DNA of 64,000 bases from Parasegetibacter sp. NRK P23 (GTDB lineage: Bacteria > Bacteroidota > Bacteroidia > Chitinophagales > Chitinophagaceae). The notes beneath the pieces are model-generated. The model ran no database searches and had not been told where the DNA came from. It saw only the letters and a program-made list of their open reading frames with translations. Positions 1 through 8,214 of this stretch are shown here, in pieces; position 1 is the stretch's first letter, and each line of letters begins with the position of its first letter. The stretch is taken from the NCBI RefSeq assembly GCF_023721715.1, contig NZ_JAMDLG010000017.1, forward strand, positions 186,001 to 250,000, given 5' to 3'. Both the position numbers and the translations under genes were made by a program.

Positions 1-785
1 TCAGCGTTTTTAGTACTGGTGTTTTCGATGGAAGATTGCCATTGGGTAGTTTCTGATTCCCATCCACCGGGCACGCCCCATTCGGTGAGCAGAAAGGGGC
101 CATCCCAGAACCAGTTGAAAGAACGGAGGTCCTCTTTCAACTGGTTCATCCGTCCAAAAGTATTGATGGAGATAAAGTCAAGTCCATTGATCCTGGCCTG
201 AATATTAATGATTTCCCGTTTTTCGAAATTAGCGAGTGGCGTGGTAACAGGGTGATTCGGATCTTCCCGTTTAATCAGACGCAACATTTTATTGTAGGCA
301 TCGTAAAAAGGAATATGCCGCACATGGAAGGGAAACCTGAGTTCATTGCCGAGGCACCAGACCAGCAGGGCGGGGTGGTTTTTGTATTTTTTCACACACA
401 CTTCAAGGCTGTTCATCAACGCATTCACCTTAGCGGTATCCTTATAAAAAGTGGATGCCTGGTGGCTTCCCGGCAGGTCAAAACCAGCCACCACCGCCAA
501 ACCCAGGCTATCGGCCTTATCCAGGATTTCTCCCAGGTTGGTGGTATCCCAGGTTCTTATCGTATTTCCACCAATCCCTGCCAGTTCCCCGAGATAAGTA
601 TAACCCGCCCCTCCCTTCACCAGGAAGGGTTGCCCATTCCTGTATAGCATCCAGCGACCGTCTACCTTTTTTAATTCAACCGCTTTTCCCTCTGTTTGTC
701 GGGTCGCGTTGTTGTTATCCCCCGGACTACAAGTACACAGGAAACAGGTCAAAAAAAACATACAGATTGGTTCCAGGATGCGCAT
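1..785 (-). CDS. GH2-type glycoside hydrolase lipoprotein, 3' end outside window
   Basis: The reading frame is open from an ATG at 785 down to the window edge (261 codons seen), and an in-frame stop lies about 40 bases upstream of the ATG. The N-terminus is hydrophobic and ends in LCTC, a plausible lipobox with Cys19. A short beta-rich stretch (GRWMLYRNGQPFLVKG) leads into a TIM-barrel with NTIRTWDTTN. LVWCLGNELR carries the Asn-Glu of the clan-A acid/base (about Glu148) and LLTEWG the candidate nucleophile (about Glu235). This resembles the catalytic barrel of GH2 without the usual N-terminal sandwich domains. I infer a surface or periplasmic glycosidase; GH2 versus a related clan-A family cannot be settled from the visible part. 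Confidence 0.75.
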   Translation of the reverse strand, partial: MRILEPICMFFLTCFLCTCSPGDNNNATRQTEGKAVELKKVDGRWMLYRNGQPFLVKGGAGYTYLGELAGIGGNTIRTWDTTNLGEILDKADSLGLAVVAGFDLPGSHQASTFYKDTAKVNALMNSLEVCVKKYKNHPALLVWCLGNELRFPFHVRHIPFYDAYNKMLRLIKREDPNHPVTTPLANFEKREIINIQARINGLDFISINTFGRMNQLKEDLRSFNWFWDGPFLLTEWGVPGGWESETTQWQSSIENTSTKNA

Positions 786-943
786 ACATTTGATTTTCAA
801 CACTTTCAAAGGATGCTGGTTCTACCGAGGCTGGGGCTAAGGTAGGGAACAACGCCTGAAAAACGTCGTTTCTTTTCGCATAATTCTCCTGGTTCTACAC
901 AAAATTCTATTTCGCAATACCCTACCCTGGTTATCTTCGTAAG

Positions 944-1927
944 ATGAATTACAGAACATTTCAATCGGAAAAAATAGCAGAGATCGGGCTCGGCACCTGG
1001 CAGCTGGGCAGCGCCGACTGGGGCGTGGTGGATGAAAACGAAGCTTTCTCCATTCTGCAACAATTTGTTGACCTCGGTGGAAATTTTATTGATACCGCGG
1101 ATGTTTACGGTATGGGCATCAGTGAAAAAACGATCGGGGCCTTCCTGAAAAAAACAGATACCTCTTTGTTCGTAGCCACCAAGCTGGGCAGAAGACATGA
1201 CGCACCAAACGGATGGCCCCAGAATTTCACGTTGGAGTCTATGCGAAAACAAGTACTCGACTCACTGGAGCATCTCGGGGTACAGCAGCTTTTCCTGGAG
1301 CAACTGCATTGCATACCTACCGAAACCATGAAAGAAGGAACCGTATTTGAACATTTACGCACCCTCCGCAACGAGGGGCTGATCCGGTACTGGGGCGCCA
1401 GCGTGGAAACTTCTGAAGAAGCATTGCTTTGCCTGGAGCAGGAAGGCATAGCGTCCTTGCAAATCATTTTTAACCTGTTCCGTCAGCATGTAGCGGAGGA
1501 AGTATTTCAGAAAGCAGCGGAGAAAAATGTGGCGCTGATTATAAGGGTACCACTGGCCAGCGGACTGCTCACGGGGAAATTTAATACGAACACCACATTC
1601 AGCGAAAAAGACCACCGGCAATACAATGCGAACGGAGAGGCCTTTAACGCGGGAGAAACTTTTTCGGGTATGCCTTTTACCGCGGGGGTAAAACTTGCCG
1701 CGGAAATGGCCGCCATGCTGCCCGATAACCGCACGGCACAATGGGCGCTGCGCTGGATACTTGATCATCCCGAAGTAACCACCATCATCCCGGGCGCGAG
1801 CAGACCATCGCAGGTGGAAACGAATATGAACGCCGCAATGCTTCCTCCATTAAATGAGGAAACACATCAGCAACTGCGTTCATTTTACAACCTGAATGTA
1901 AAGCCGCTCATCAGGGGCCATTATTAA
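944..1927 (+). CDS. Aldo/keto reductase
   Basis: A 327-residue single-domain AKR, the usual length. It should reduce carbonyls, or oxidise alcohols, with NAD(P)H in the cytoplasm. The catalytic tetrad is visible: Asp and Tyr in FIDTADVYG (about residues 47-55), Lys in VATKLG (about 78), and His in EQLHCIP (about 118). IIPGASRPSQVETN near the C-terminus is the usual NADP-phosphate-binding end of the fold. The gene stands alone. A TATCTTCG box at 932-939 ends only 4 bases before the ATG, so if that box is used the mRNA would be almost leaderless; this is weak evidence. Substrate unknown. Confidence 0.9.
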   Translation: MNYRTFQSEKIAEIGLGTWQLGSADWGVVDENEAFSILQQFVDLGGNFIDTADVYGMGISEKTIGAFLKKTDTSLFVATKLGRRHDAPNGWPQNFTLESMRKQVLDSLEHLGVQQLFLEQLHCIPTETMKEGTVFEHLRTLRNEGLIRYWGASVETSEEALLCLEQEGIASLQIIFNLFRQHVAEEVFQKAAEKNVALIIRVPLASGLLTGKFNTNTTFSEKDHRQYNANGEAFNAGETFSGMPFTAGVKLAAEMAAMLPDNRTAQWALRWILDHPEVTTIIPGASRPSQVETNMNAAMLPPLNEETHQQLRSFYNLNVKPLIRGHY

Positions 1928-1946
1928 AGCCCGATATACAACTTTG

Positions 1947-1990
1947 AGCTGGTTGTTAAAGGAGGAAAAAGCCGCCTTTGACAACCAGCT
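1947..1990. terminator. Stem-loop between convergent genes
   Basis: Two 16-nt arms (1947-1962 and 1975-1990) pair at 15 of 16 positions around a 12-nt loop. The structure lies between the ends of the reductase and the STN-esterase gene. No strong U-run follows on either strand. It probably ends transcription from one or both sides. Confidence 0.6.
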
Positions 1991-2049
1991 TATCTGCCTG
2001 ATGCATTGCATAAACAATGCGCAACCGCAGTCAATTCGCGTAGTGGTCA

Positions 2050-3438
2050 TCATTTAATCGCGGATTCAAACACCTGCTCCAGCATCCCGAATCCCTTGAT
2101 GGCATTTGGTGGCAACCGCTCTCCATTTTCTCCAAACACAAACATGGCGGATGGCTGTTCTATTTTTATTGAATGCTCATCGTAGCTGCCGTCAGCTTTT
2201 TTAAGGTGATCCGTTTTAAGTTTCCAGTGCCGCTCCAGAAAACCATAGAGCGCGTTCCGCTTGCTGAACCCATAATCATGTCCTTCCTCGGGGAAATGCC
2301 TGTTCTCTGTAAGTTCACCTGCACCGTACAACGCATACATCCTTTTCAGGTACGGAAATTCGACACGGGGCACCTGTTCTGTCCAATCCTTTCCATCGGA
2401 AATAATCAATTGTGGCCGCGGGGCAGCCATAGCGGCGATTTCGGGATTGTTTGTCCCCCCTCCGCACCAGTGGATCGGCTGCCCGCTTTCACAGGGACAT
2501 CCTCCGCTGTGGTAGCTGGAAAGCATCACGGCGGGAGCGCTTAACCGGATCCGCGGATCAAGCGCGGTAATGAGCATGGTATGGCTTCCTCCGCCTGAGC
2601 CTCCCGAAATGCCTACACGCGACGTATCAACTTCTCCCCACGACAGCAGGCAATCAAGTATACGCAGGGTTCCTAACACCTGTATGGTCATTGCGAGACT
2701 TCGCCTGTGGTCCTCCGGTTTAAACTGCAGCAACGACTCACCCCACGCGAAGAGATCATAACTGATGGCTATGCACCCCATTTTAGCCAGCATAGCGCAA
2801 CGGTACTGGCAATCGGCCCTGTACCGGTGTTGTTCCCAATGTCCGTCGGGACAAAGCATAACGGGCACCTTACCCTTTCGCTTCACGGGTTTGTACACAG
2901 AGCCGTTCACATAGAGTCCGGGCAGTATTTCGATGGCGATGTTCTCAATGGTGTAGCCATCCATTTTGCGGTAGTTTGAAACAATGGGAGCAGACTGAGG
3001 CCTTTCGGGCATTTTATCCAATCGGATCGCTTTCCACATGCAGGTTTTCAGTTCTTCCCTGCGTGTTTCCCACTCCGCCCTGTTGTTGTACAGTGAAGCG
3101 AGATAGGCCACTTCCTCCTTTCCTTCCTCCGGCGTTTTCCTGTGGTATTCGTAAGACTTAATCCGGTAAGTGGTGTTTCCGGCCTTTGTGGCCGTAAGGT
3201 CGAAAGGCGCTAGAATATGCTCCAGGGAGGTTTCCAGATCAGGCCTTAAGCGCCACATCCCGTAAGTAAGCTCCCGACCGGCCACCATATCTTCGGTATA
3301 ACGCAATGTGATTCCGAAGCGTTTTTCGACCCGCTGCAACACCTCCTTTAACGGGAGCCTGTATTGGTTGTCGGAATGCTGAGCGCCACCTGTGGTCCAG
3401 GCCATTACCATCATTAAAGAGACAAGCCAGTTTTTCAT
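2050..3438 (-). CDS. STN-domain/acetyl-xylan-esterase-like alpha/beta hydrolase fusion
   Basis: I take the start at 3438 (MKNWLVSLMMVMAW..., ending GGAQ, a signal peptide); an in-frame ATG at 3471 is also possible. Residues about 25-95 (PLKEVLQRVEKRFGITLRY ... LEHILAPFDLTATKAGN) match the secretin/TonB short N-terminal (STN) domain. Residues about 130-450 are an alpha/beta hydrolase: GISGGSGGGS has the nucleophile Ser (about 279) and EEGHDYG the catalytic His. YDLFAWGES and CPDGHW are typical of the AXE1/Abhydrolase_7 esterases. I infer a periplasmic carbohydrate esterase. STN normally sits on TonB receptors or secretins, so the fusion is odd. The gene is followed by the reductase terminator and is not part of the kinase operon upstream. 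Confidence 0.8.
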   Translation of the reverse strand: MKNWLVSLMMVMAWTTGGAQHSDNQYRLPLKEVLQRVEKRFGITLRYTEDMVAGRELTYGMWRLRPDLETSLEHILAPFDLTATKAGNTTYRIKSYEYHRKTPEEGKEEVAYLASLYNNRAEWETRREELKTCMWKAIRLDKMPERPQSAPIVSNYRKMDGYTIENIAIEILPGLYVNGSVYKPVKRKGKVPVMLCPDGHWEQHRYRADCQYRCAMLAKMGCIAISYDLFAWGESLLQFKPEDHRRSLAMTIQVLGTLRILDCLLSWGEVDTSRVGISGGSGGGSHTMLITALDPRIRLSAPAVMLSSYHSGGCPCESGQPIHWCGGGTNNPEIAAMAAPRPQLIISDGKDWTEQVPRVEFPYLKRMYALYGAGELTENRHFPEEGHDYGFSKRNALYGFLERHWKLKTDHLKKADGSYDEHSIKIEQPSAMFVFGENGERLPPNAIKGFGMLEQVFESAIK

Positions 3439-3621
3439 GCAGTCGATTGTAATTTTCGCAATGGTTTTCATGCTGAGGGACAACTGTCGCTTCCGCAAAA
3501 CAATAACCCATTCCTAAGGTTATGCGCTGATAATGCGCGCTGGTGCATCACATGCAAATGTATTTCGACCATATGCAGGCGCGTGCGCCAACTTACCACG
3601 AATTTACAACAGATAACCATC

Positions 3622-3670
3622 AAAAAATGACTGTCGGCCCGGTAGGGTATGCCCACAAAAAAGCCGACAG
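3622..3670 (-). terminator. Probable intrinsic terminator of the kinase/regulator operon
   Basis: On the minus strand CTGTCGGC (3663-3670) pairs with GCCGACAG (3631-3638) across a 24-nt loop that holds a smaller GGGTATGCCC hairpin. A T-rich tail follows (complement of 3622-3627). It lies downstream of the response regulator. In the 347-base gap 3439-3785 I see nothing else beyond the leader of the STN-esterase. Confidence 0.5.
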
Positions 3671-3785
3671 AAAATTCCGCCGGCATATTGAGAGGGTGGA
3701 TTATAACCGCCATCGGTTAACACGGTAAGCAGGTACAAAAATCACGGTTCCCGGTAAAAGAAAAAATCCCACAATAAGGGGATAT

Positions 3786-4412
3786 TTACACCAGTCTTTC
3801 GCGGAAAGCTTTGCTGAGCGCTTCGGCCTGGGAGCTCACATGGAGTTTATCGTAAATATGTTTAATGTGCGTACGCACCGTTTCAATGCTGATGCCCAGG
3901 TCGTTGGCGATGAGCTTGTAGCTGTTGCCTTTGGCGAGTGAGTGCAGAATATCTTTTTCGCGGGCGGTCAACTGGTAGTCGTTAGGTGAGCTGCTTTGTT
4001 GCATGTTCTCGATTACCATCCGCGCGATGGAAGGACTCATGGGCGCCCCGCCCCGCAATACTTCACGGATAGAACCGAGCAGTCGGTCTGAGACGAATTT
4101 TTTCAACAGATAGCCATTGGCGCCTGCATACACCGCGTTAAAGACATGGTTGTTGTCATCAAAGACCGTGAGCATAATGATTTGCACGTCGTTGTTCACG
4201 AGGCGGATTCTTTTAACGGCTTCAATGCCATTGATGCCGGGCATATCAATATCCATCAGGATCACGTCGGGATGGAACATTTCGAGGTGTTCATTCAGCC
4301 GGGAGCAATCGGGGAAAGCGCCGGACACCGTAAAATCGTCGGTCAGGGCGATGAGGTTGCACAGGCCCTCTCTTAAACTGGCATTGTCTTCATAGATCAA
4401 TATTGAAACCAT
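3786..4412 (-). CDS. NarL/LuxR-family response regulator
   Basis: A receiver domain (about residues 1-120: ILIYEDNASLREGL, phospho-acceptor Asp in VILMDIDMPG, Thr in IIMLTVFDD, Lys in LLKKFVSD) is followed by a LuxR-type HTH (about 145-205: LTAREKDILHSLAKGNSYKLIANDLG). I place the start at 4412 (MVSILIYED), because the 16 residues upstream do not belong to the fold. The kinase gene ends 56 bases upstream on the same strand, so the two form a standard two-component operon. Targets unknown. Confidence 0.88.
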   Translation of the reverse strand: MVSILIYEDNASLREGLCNLIALTDDFTVSGAFPDCSRLNEHLEMFHPDVILMDIDMPGINGIEAVKRIRLVNNDVQIIMLTVFDDNNHVFNAVYAGANGYLLKKFVSDRLLGSIREVLRGGAPMSPSIARMVIENMQQSSSPNDYQLTAREKDILHSLAKGNSYKLIANDLGISIETVRTHIKHIYDKLHVSSQAEALSKAFRERLV

Positions 4413-4468
4413 TCTACTGTATTTGGTTTGTAACTTACTATTTGTTCTTCCCGGTACCAATACCCTAA

Positions 4469-5761
4469 TCAGGTGAAAGGTACTTCGAGGCAGATGGAGG
4501 TTCCTTTTTCAGGTACTGCATCCATAATCAGCGCGCCACCCAGTTCGCCGGCCCGCACCTGCATGTTGCGCAGCCCGTTGCCGGAGTATTCCCGTGAGGG
4601 ATCGAAGGAGCAGCCGTTGTCGGAGATGCGGAGCCGGAAGCTTTTATCAGAAGACTCGAAACTCACCACCAATTCATTGCCCCTGCTGTATTTCACCATA
4701 TTGTTGAGGGCTTCTTTGTACACGAGGTAAACGTTCTTGCGCTGTTCCAGGTTCAGTTTTACTTCTTCCATCGCCCCCTCATTCCGGAAATGATAGGCGA
4801 TCTGCATGGGTTCCAGCATTTCGGCAGCCAGTTCCTTCATCCGGATCAGGAGCTTGCAGAACGTATCGTTCGCGGGGTTGATGGCCCAGACGATATCGCT
4901 CATGCTTTCCATGAGTCCAGCTGAATATTCCCTGATGCGGTGCAGGTGGTTGTTCAATGCGGGACGGTCATCCATTTGTTGCAGGGCCACTTTACAGAGG
5001 ATATTGATGGACGTGAGTGTGGAACCCATTTCATCGTGCAGGTCACGGGCAATTTTCGCGCGGAGTTGCTCTTCAATCAGGAAACGGGAAATACGTACAG
5101 CACAGAGATCAGCCACATTCCGCAGCAGCTTTTCATGGTAAAGGGTGTAAAATCCTTTTTCCGGATGCTCGGTATCGATCACCCCAAACAAAGCACCATC
5201 AATGATGATGGGCACGGCCAGTTCGGCCAGACGCGTCTGTTCATCAATGATGTACCGTTCATCTTTTGAGGTATCCTGTATCCGTTCCGTTTTCAGCGTT
5301 TCCGCCACGCTGCCTACGATCCCTTTGCCCAGCGGAATCTCTATGGGATTGAGTATTTCCTTTTTGTGCGGATTCTTGGGACCACAGGCAGCTTTCTGCA
5401 CCAGCACTTTTCTTGCAGGGTCATACTGGTAAATCACACAATCCCTGAAACCAGGCAGTAGCAGTATGTTGCGGGCGATTTCCCAGAAGATATCTTCCAC
5501 ACTAGACCTGCCATACAGTGAAGTCGCAAAACGGTTGAGTGTTTTTTCCAGCAGTATCTTTTCCCGGAGCGACCTGATCCACCAGAAAACAGCCACGGCA
5601 GCCAATAAAATAATAAGGGAAAGCACCCAATCGCGGCGGAACGAAGGCAATACAAAAAGGAACTCATCCGCATTCAGAAGTATGCAGCGGAATAAATGCT
5701 GAACAGGTATCGTATGAAGTGGATGCAATGTAACAGATCGCGACCTCGTAAATTTAATCAA
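4469..5761 (-). CDS. GAF-domain HisKA_3 sensor histidine kinase, N-terminally truncated
   Basis: One membrane helix (SLIILLAAVAVFWWI, about residues 48-63) is followed by a GAF domain (about 80-230), the HisKA_3 dimerisation site IARDLHDEMGSTLTS and a HATPase (DNGCSF, GNGLRNM). It should phosphorylate the regulator encoded just downstream. The frame begins at a TTG directly after a stop codon and has no ATG before the membrane helix. The few residues before the helix (FLFVLPSFRRDW) look like the linker that in relatives follows a propeller plus Y_Y_Y sensor. I infer loss of the periplasmic sensor; the remaining protein may still signal through the GAF domain. Confidence 0.8.
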   Translation of the reverse strand: MIKFTRSRSVTLHPLHTIPVQHLFRCILLNADEFLFVLPSFRRDWVLSLIILLAAVAVFWWIRSLREKILLEKTLNRFATSLYGRSSVEDIFWEIARNILLLPGFRDCVIYQYDPARKVLVQKAACGPKNPHKKEILNPIEIPLGKGIVGSVAETLKTERIQDTSKDERYIIDEQTRLAELAVPIIIDGALFGVIDTEHPEKGFYTLYHEKLLRNVADLCAVRISRFLIEEQLRAKIARDLHDEMGSTLTSINILCKVALQQMDDRPALNNHLHRIREYSAGLMESMSDIVWAINPANDTFCKLLIRMKELAAEMLEPMQIAYHFRNEGAMEEVKLNLEQRKNVYLVYKEALNNMVKYSRGNELVVSFESSDKSFRLRISDNGCSFDPSREYSGNGLRNMQVRAGELGGALIMDAVPEKGTSICLEVPFT

Positions 5762-5802
5762 TTAGGGCGGAAAGCCACCTGTTATCCTTAACTTGCCCGG
5801 AA

Positions 5803-6363
5803 ATGGGCGCTTCCCCAAGATACCAACTTGAACCGGAGGAATGGGTCAGCCGTTATGGCGATCTGTTGTACAGCTATACCCTGGCAAGGGTGAAACCCGC
5901 GGCAACCGCACAGGACATCGTGCAGGATACTTTTTACAGCGCGTTCCGGGCAAAGGAACAATTCAACGGAACAGCATCGGAGCAAACCTGGTTATTCGCC
6001 ATCTGCCGCAACAAGATCATCGACCATTTCCGGAAACTGAACCGGTCGCTGGAGATTTTACAAGCCGAACATGCCGTTTATTTTGATGAGGCCGACCACT
6101 GGAAAAAAGAGCAATATCCCCAAGCCTGGCCCCCGGCATCGGATGGGGCGCTTTATGGAAGAGAATTCATGGAAATTTTGCACCGTTGCCGCAAGAAATT
6201 GCAGGAAGTTCAGGAAGCTGTTTTCGTGCTGAAATACCTGGAAGACATGAGCAGTGAAGAAATTTGTAAGGCTTTAGCGATCAGTTCGTCTAATTACTGG
6301 GTACTGATGCACCGGGCAAAACTGAACCTGCGCCGCTGCATAGAAAAAAACGGATGGAAATGA
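5803..6363 (+). CDS. ECF-type RNA polymerase sigma-70 factor
   Basis: 186 residues with region 2 (DIVQDTFYSAFRA ... TWLFAICRNKIIDHFRK, about 40-85) and region 4 (LKYLEDMSSEEICKALAISSSNYWVLMHRAKLNLR, about 140-180). A charged linker of about 60 residues separates them. The gene overlaps the next one by 10 bases and is divergent from the kinase gene 41 bases away. ECF factors direct transcription of stress or surface functions. The partner zinc-finger protein has no membrane helix, so this is a cytoplasmic sigma/anti-sigma pair. Regulon unknown. Confidence 0.88.
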   Translation: MGASPRYQLEPEEWVSRYGDLLYSYTLARVKPAATAQDIVQDTFYSAFRAKEQFNGTASEQTWLFAICRNKIIDHFRKLNRSLEILQAEHAVYFDEADHWKKEQYPQAWPPASDGALYGREFMEILHRCRKKLQEVQEAVFVLKYLEDMSSEEICKALAISSSNYWVLMHRAKLNLRRCIEKNGWK

Positions 6364-6605
6364 AAGAAAAAAACGGACTGATGCTCACGTGTAGTGAGGC
6401 CACCGATTATGTCTCCAGGCTGGAAGAAGGGAAACTGAGTTTTTCCCAACGGGCCAAGTTACGGCTGCACCTGCTGCTCTGTCACCTTTGCAGGAAGTTC
6501 AGTGTGCAGAACGGGATCATCGTGCGGCTTGCAGGAAAAAATCAACCAATGGAAACACTTCCTCCGCAGGTGAAAAAAACCTGGGAAGAAGCGTTAAAAA
6601 ACTGA
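6354..6605 (+). CDS. Small zinc-finger (HC2-like) putative anti-sigma factor
   Basis: 83 residues. The core HLLLCHLCRKF has the H-x3-C-x2-C pattern of zinc-binding anti-sigma domains (about residues 42-52). There is no transmembrane segment. The start overlaps the sigma factor end by 10 bases, which implies translational coupling and a joint function. I infer that it binds and restrains the sigma factor, perhaps with release on thiol oxidation. A secreted peroxiredoxin lies tail-to-tail one base away. Confidence 0.75.
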   Translation: MEMKEKNGLMLTCSEATDYVSRLEEGKLSFSQRAKLRLHLLLCHLCRKFSVQNGIIVRLAGKNQPMETLPPQVKKTWEEALKN

Positions 6606-6606
6606 G

Positions 6607-7191
6607 TTAAAGGTGTGAGAGTATTTCCTTCACGCTGGGTCTTTTCCGGTAATCCTTATCGAAATACCGGTAAATAATTTTTCCTTTTTCATCAATGATG
6701 TACACCGCGGGAACCGGGAGGTTGGCGCCATTCTCTCCATTCACTTCCATGAGATCGATCTTAAATTTCTTGTACTGGTCGATCGTTTTTTGTTCTACCG
6801 GGAAAGCCACTTTATAGGCCTGCATGATCTGCAGTCCCTGGTCGTGGAGAATGGGGAAGTCGGCCTTTGTTTTGGAAACGGTTTTTGTAATGTTCTCCTG
6901 CTTTTCCGGTGTAATGGCCCAGATTGCGGCGCCTTTTTCCAGGATCAATGCTGAAGAGTCCTGCAGGGCAGACAACTGCCGGTTGCAATACGGACACCAC
7001 TCGCCGCGGTAGAACACAAGCACTACTTTCCCTTTTTTAAGCGCGCTGCTGAGTTGCAATATTTGTCCATCGCCGGTGCTGGCCGCAAAGTCTGGCGCGG
7101 CATCGTTCACCAGCAACCCGGATGGATCATTCTGGGCAAAAAGAACTGTTCCGAACAATAAGGCTAAAACAAGACTGGATAACTTTTTCAT
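6607..7191 (-). CDS. Secreted AhpC/TSA-family peroxiredoxin
   Basis: 194 residues with a signal peptide (MKKLSSLVLALLFGTVLFAQ). The thioredoxin-fold core carries YRGEWCPYCNRQL, a CxxC redox site at about residues 76-79, followed by PVPAVYIIDEKGKIIYRYFD. Family members reduce peroxides or act as thiol-disulfide oxidoreductases; export points to the periplasm. It shares a divergent control region with the DoxX-DinB-NRDE operon. Confidence 0.88.
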   Translation of the reverse strand: MKKLSSLVLALLFGTVLFAQNDPSGLLVNDAAPDFAASTGDGQILQLSSALKKGKVVLVFYRGEWCPYCNRQLSALQDSSALILEKGAAIWAITPEKQENITKTVSKTKADFPILHDQGLQIMQAYKVAFPVEQKTIDQYKKFKIDLMEVNGENGANLPVPAVYIIDEKGKIIYRYFDKDYRKRPSVKEILSHL

Positions 7192-7210
7192 GAAACTTTT
7201 TAAATGTTTG

Positions 7211-7282
7211 CAATGAATACGCCCGGTTGAAGAAAACCTTACACCGCATTGTAAGGTTTTTTGCTACCAGCCGTATTCACCT
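7211..7282. promoter_or_regulatory. Symmetric divergent control region
   Basis: A perfect 11-bp inverted repeat (7233-7243 and 7250-7260, AAAACCTTACA / TGTAAGGTTTT, 6-bp spacer) sits midway between the peroxiredoxin and DoxX starts. Outside it the symmetry continues: reading outward in each direction, the 32 bases agree at about 24 positions and both end in CGTATTCA. It is not placed as a terminator for either gene. I infer an operator for one dimeric regulator that controls both directions. Confidence 0.55.
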
Positions 7283-7288
7283 TAAAAA

Positions 7289-7696
7289 ATGAACACCAAA
7301 CTCCTCTGGGTACTGCGCATACTGCCCGCAGTGGTATTGCTGCAAACTTTATACTTCAAGTTCAGCGCAGCGCCCGAATCGGTTTACATCTTTTCCACCA
7401 TGGGCATGGAACCCGGTGGACGCCTGCTCACCGGTGTACTGGAATTGCTGGCCGCGCTCCTGTTGTTATGGCCCCGGTTCACCGCCTGGGGAGCCTTGCT
7501 GGGCTCGGGTCTCATGTGCGGCGCTTTGCTGGCGCACTTTACTGTATTGGGAATAGTCGTCATGGACGATGGTGGACTCCTTTTTTTCTATGCGTGTATG
7601 GTATTGTCCGCCTGTACCGCTTTGCTTGCGCTGGTGAAAAACAACAATCCCGCGATGCTTTTTTTCCGTAGATTTAGTCAGAACAAATCAGTGTAA
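7289..7696 (+). CDS. DoxX-like four-helix membrane protein
   Basis: 135 residues and mostly hydrophobic, with four predicted helices (about 7-25, 48-65, 70-90 and 95-115). The first helix with LQTLYFKFSAAPES and the segment GGRLLTGVLELLAALLL fit the DoxX family. Its role in this organism is unknown; relatives are linked to redox or quinone functions. It is the first gene of a three-gene operon and is divergent from a secreted peroxiredoxin, which fits a redox role. Confidence 0.7.
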   Translation: MNTKLLWVLRILPAVVLLQTLYFKFSAAPESVYIFSTMGMEPGGRLLTGVLELLAALLLLWPRFTAWGALLGSGLMCGALLAHFTVLGIVVMDDGGLLFFYACMVLSACTALLALVKNNNPAMLFFRRFSQNKSV

Positions 7697-7710
7697 AACT
7701 TCTATTCTAT

Positions 7711-8214
7711 ATGACCGGTATTCAACATGCCCTTGGTATTGTATTCCACCAACTCAATCATCTTTTACAACATTTGCCGGCCCATCATTACAAACAAGCC
7801 TGTCACACCTTAATGGGCGCTTCCATCGGGCAGCACACCAGGCATATCATTGAAATGATGCAGTGCCTGGCGGAAGGATACCTTTCCGGCACCGTGAACT
7901 ATGAGAACAGGAAACGTGATCTCCTGCTGGAAACCTGTATTCAAACGGCAAAAGACACCCTCGGGAAAATCGAGGCCAGCCTGCCTTCACAAGACAAAGC
8001 CATACAACTGGAGGTGCGCTATCATCCCGACAGCCAGGAACATACGGTGATCCAGACCAATTATTTCCGGGAACTGATCTACAATATTGAACACGCCATT
8101 CACCACATGGCGCAGATCAGAACAGGGGTGCAGGAAGTCGCACCCATTGAATTGCCCTCTTCTTTCGGCGTGGCCTCATCAACTCTAAAATACCGGGAGC
8201 AATGTGCACAGTAA
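7711..8214 (+). CDS. DinB-family four-helix protein
   Basis: 167 residues. The family's metal-site histidines are present in spirit: SIGQHTRHIIEM (about 37-48) and NIEHAIHHMAQIR (about 126-138). DinB/YfiT proteins bind divalent metal and some transfer thiols such as bacillithiol; the function here is unknown. It starts 14 bases after the DoxX gene and overlaps the next gene by 13 bases, so it is mid-operon. Confidence 0.8.
   Translation: MTGIQHALGIVFHQLNHLLQHLPAHHYKQACHTLMGASIGQHTRHIIEMMQCLAEGYLSGTVNYENRKRDLLLETCIQTAKDTLGKIEASLPSQDKAIQLEVRYHPDSQEHTVIQTNYFRELIYNIEHAIHHMAQIRTGVQEVAPIELPSSFGVASSTLKYREQCAQ

Noticed and set aside
5434-5673. A minus-strand frame starting ATG inside the kinase N-terminus, which could mean a frameshifted true start
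   Set aside because: Its hydrophobic look comes from the same DNA read one base off. The kinase frame alone gives a clean membrane helix followed by GAF, and no slippery sequence is visible.
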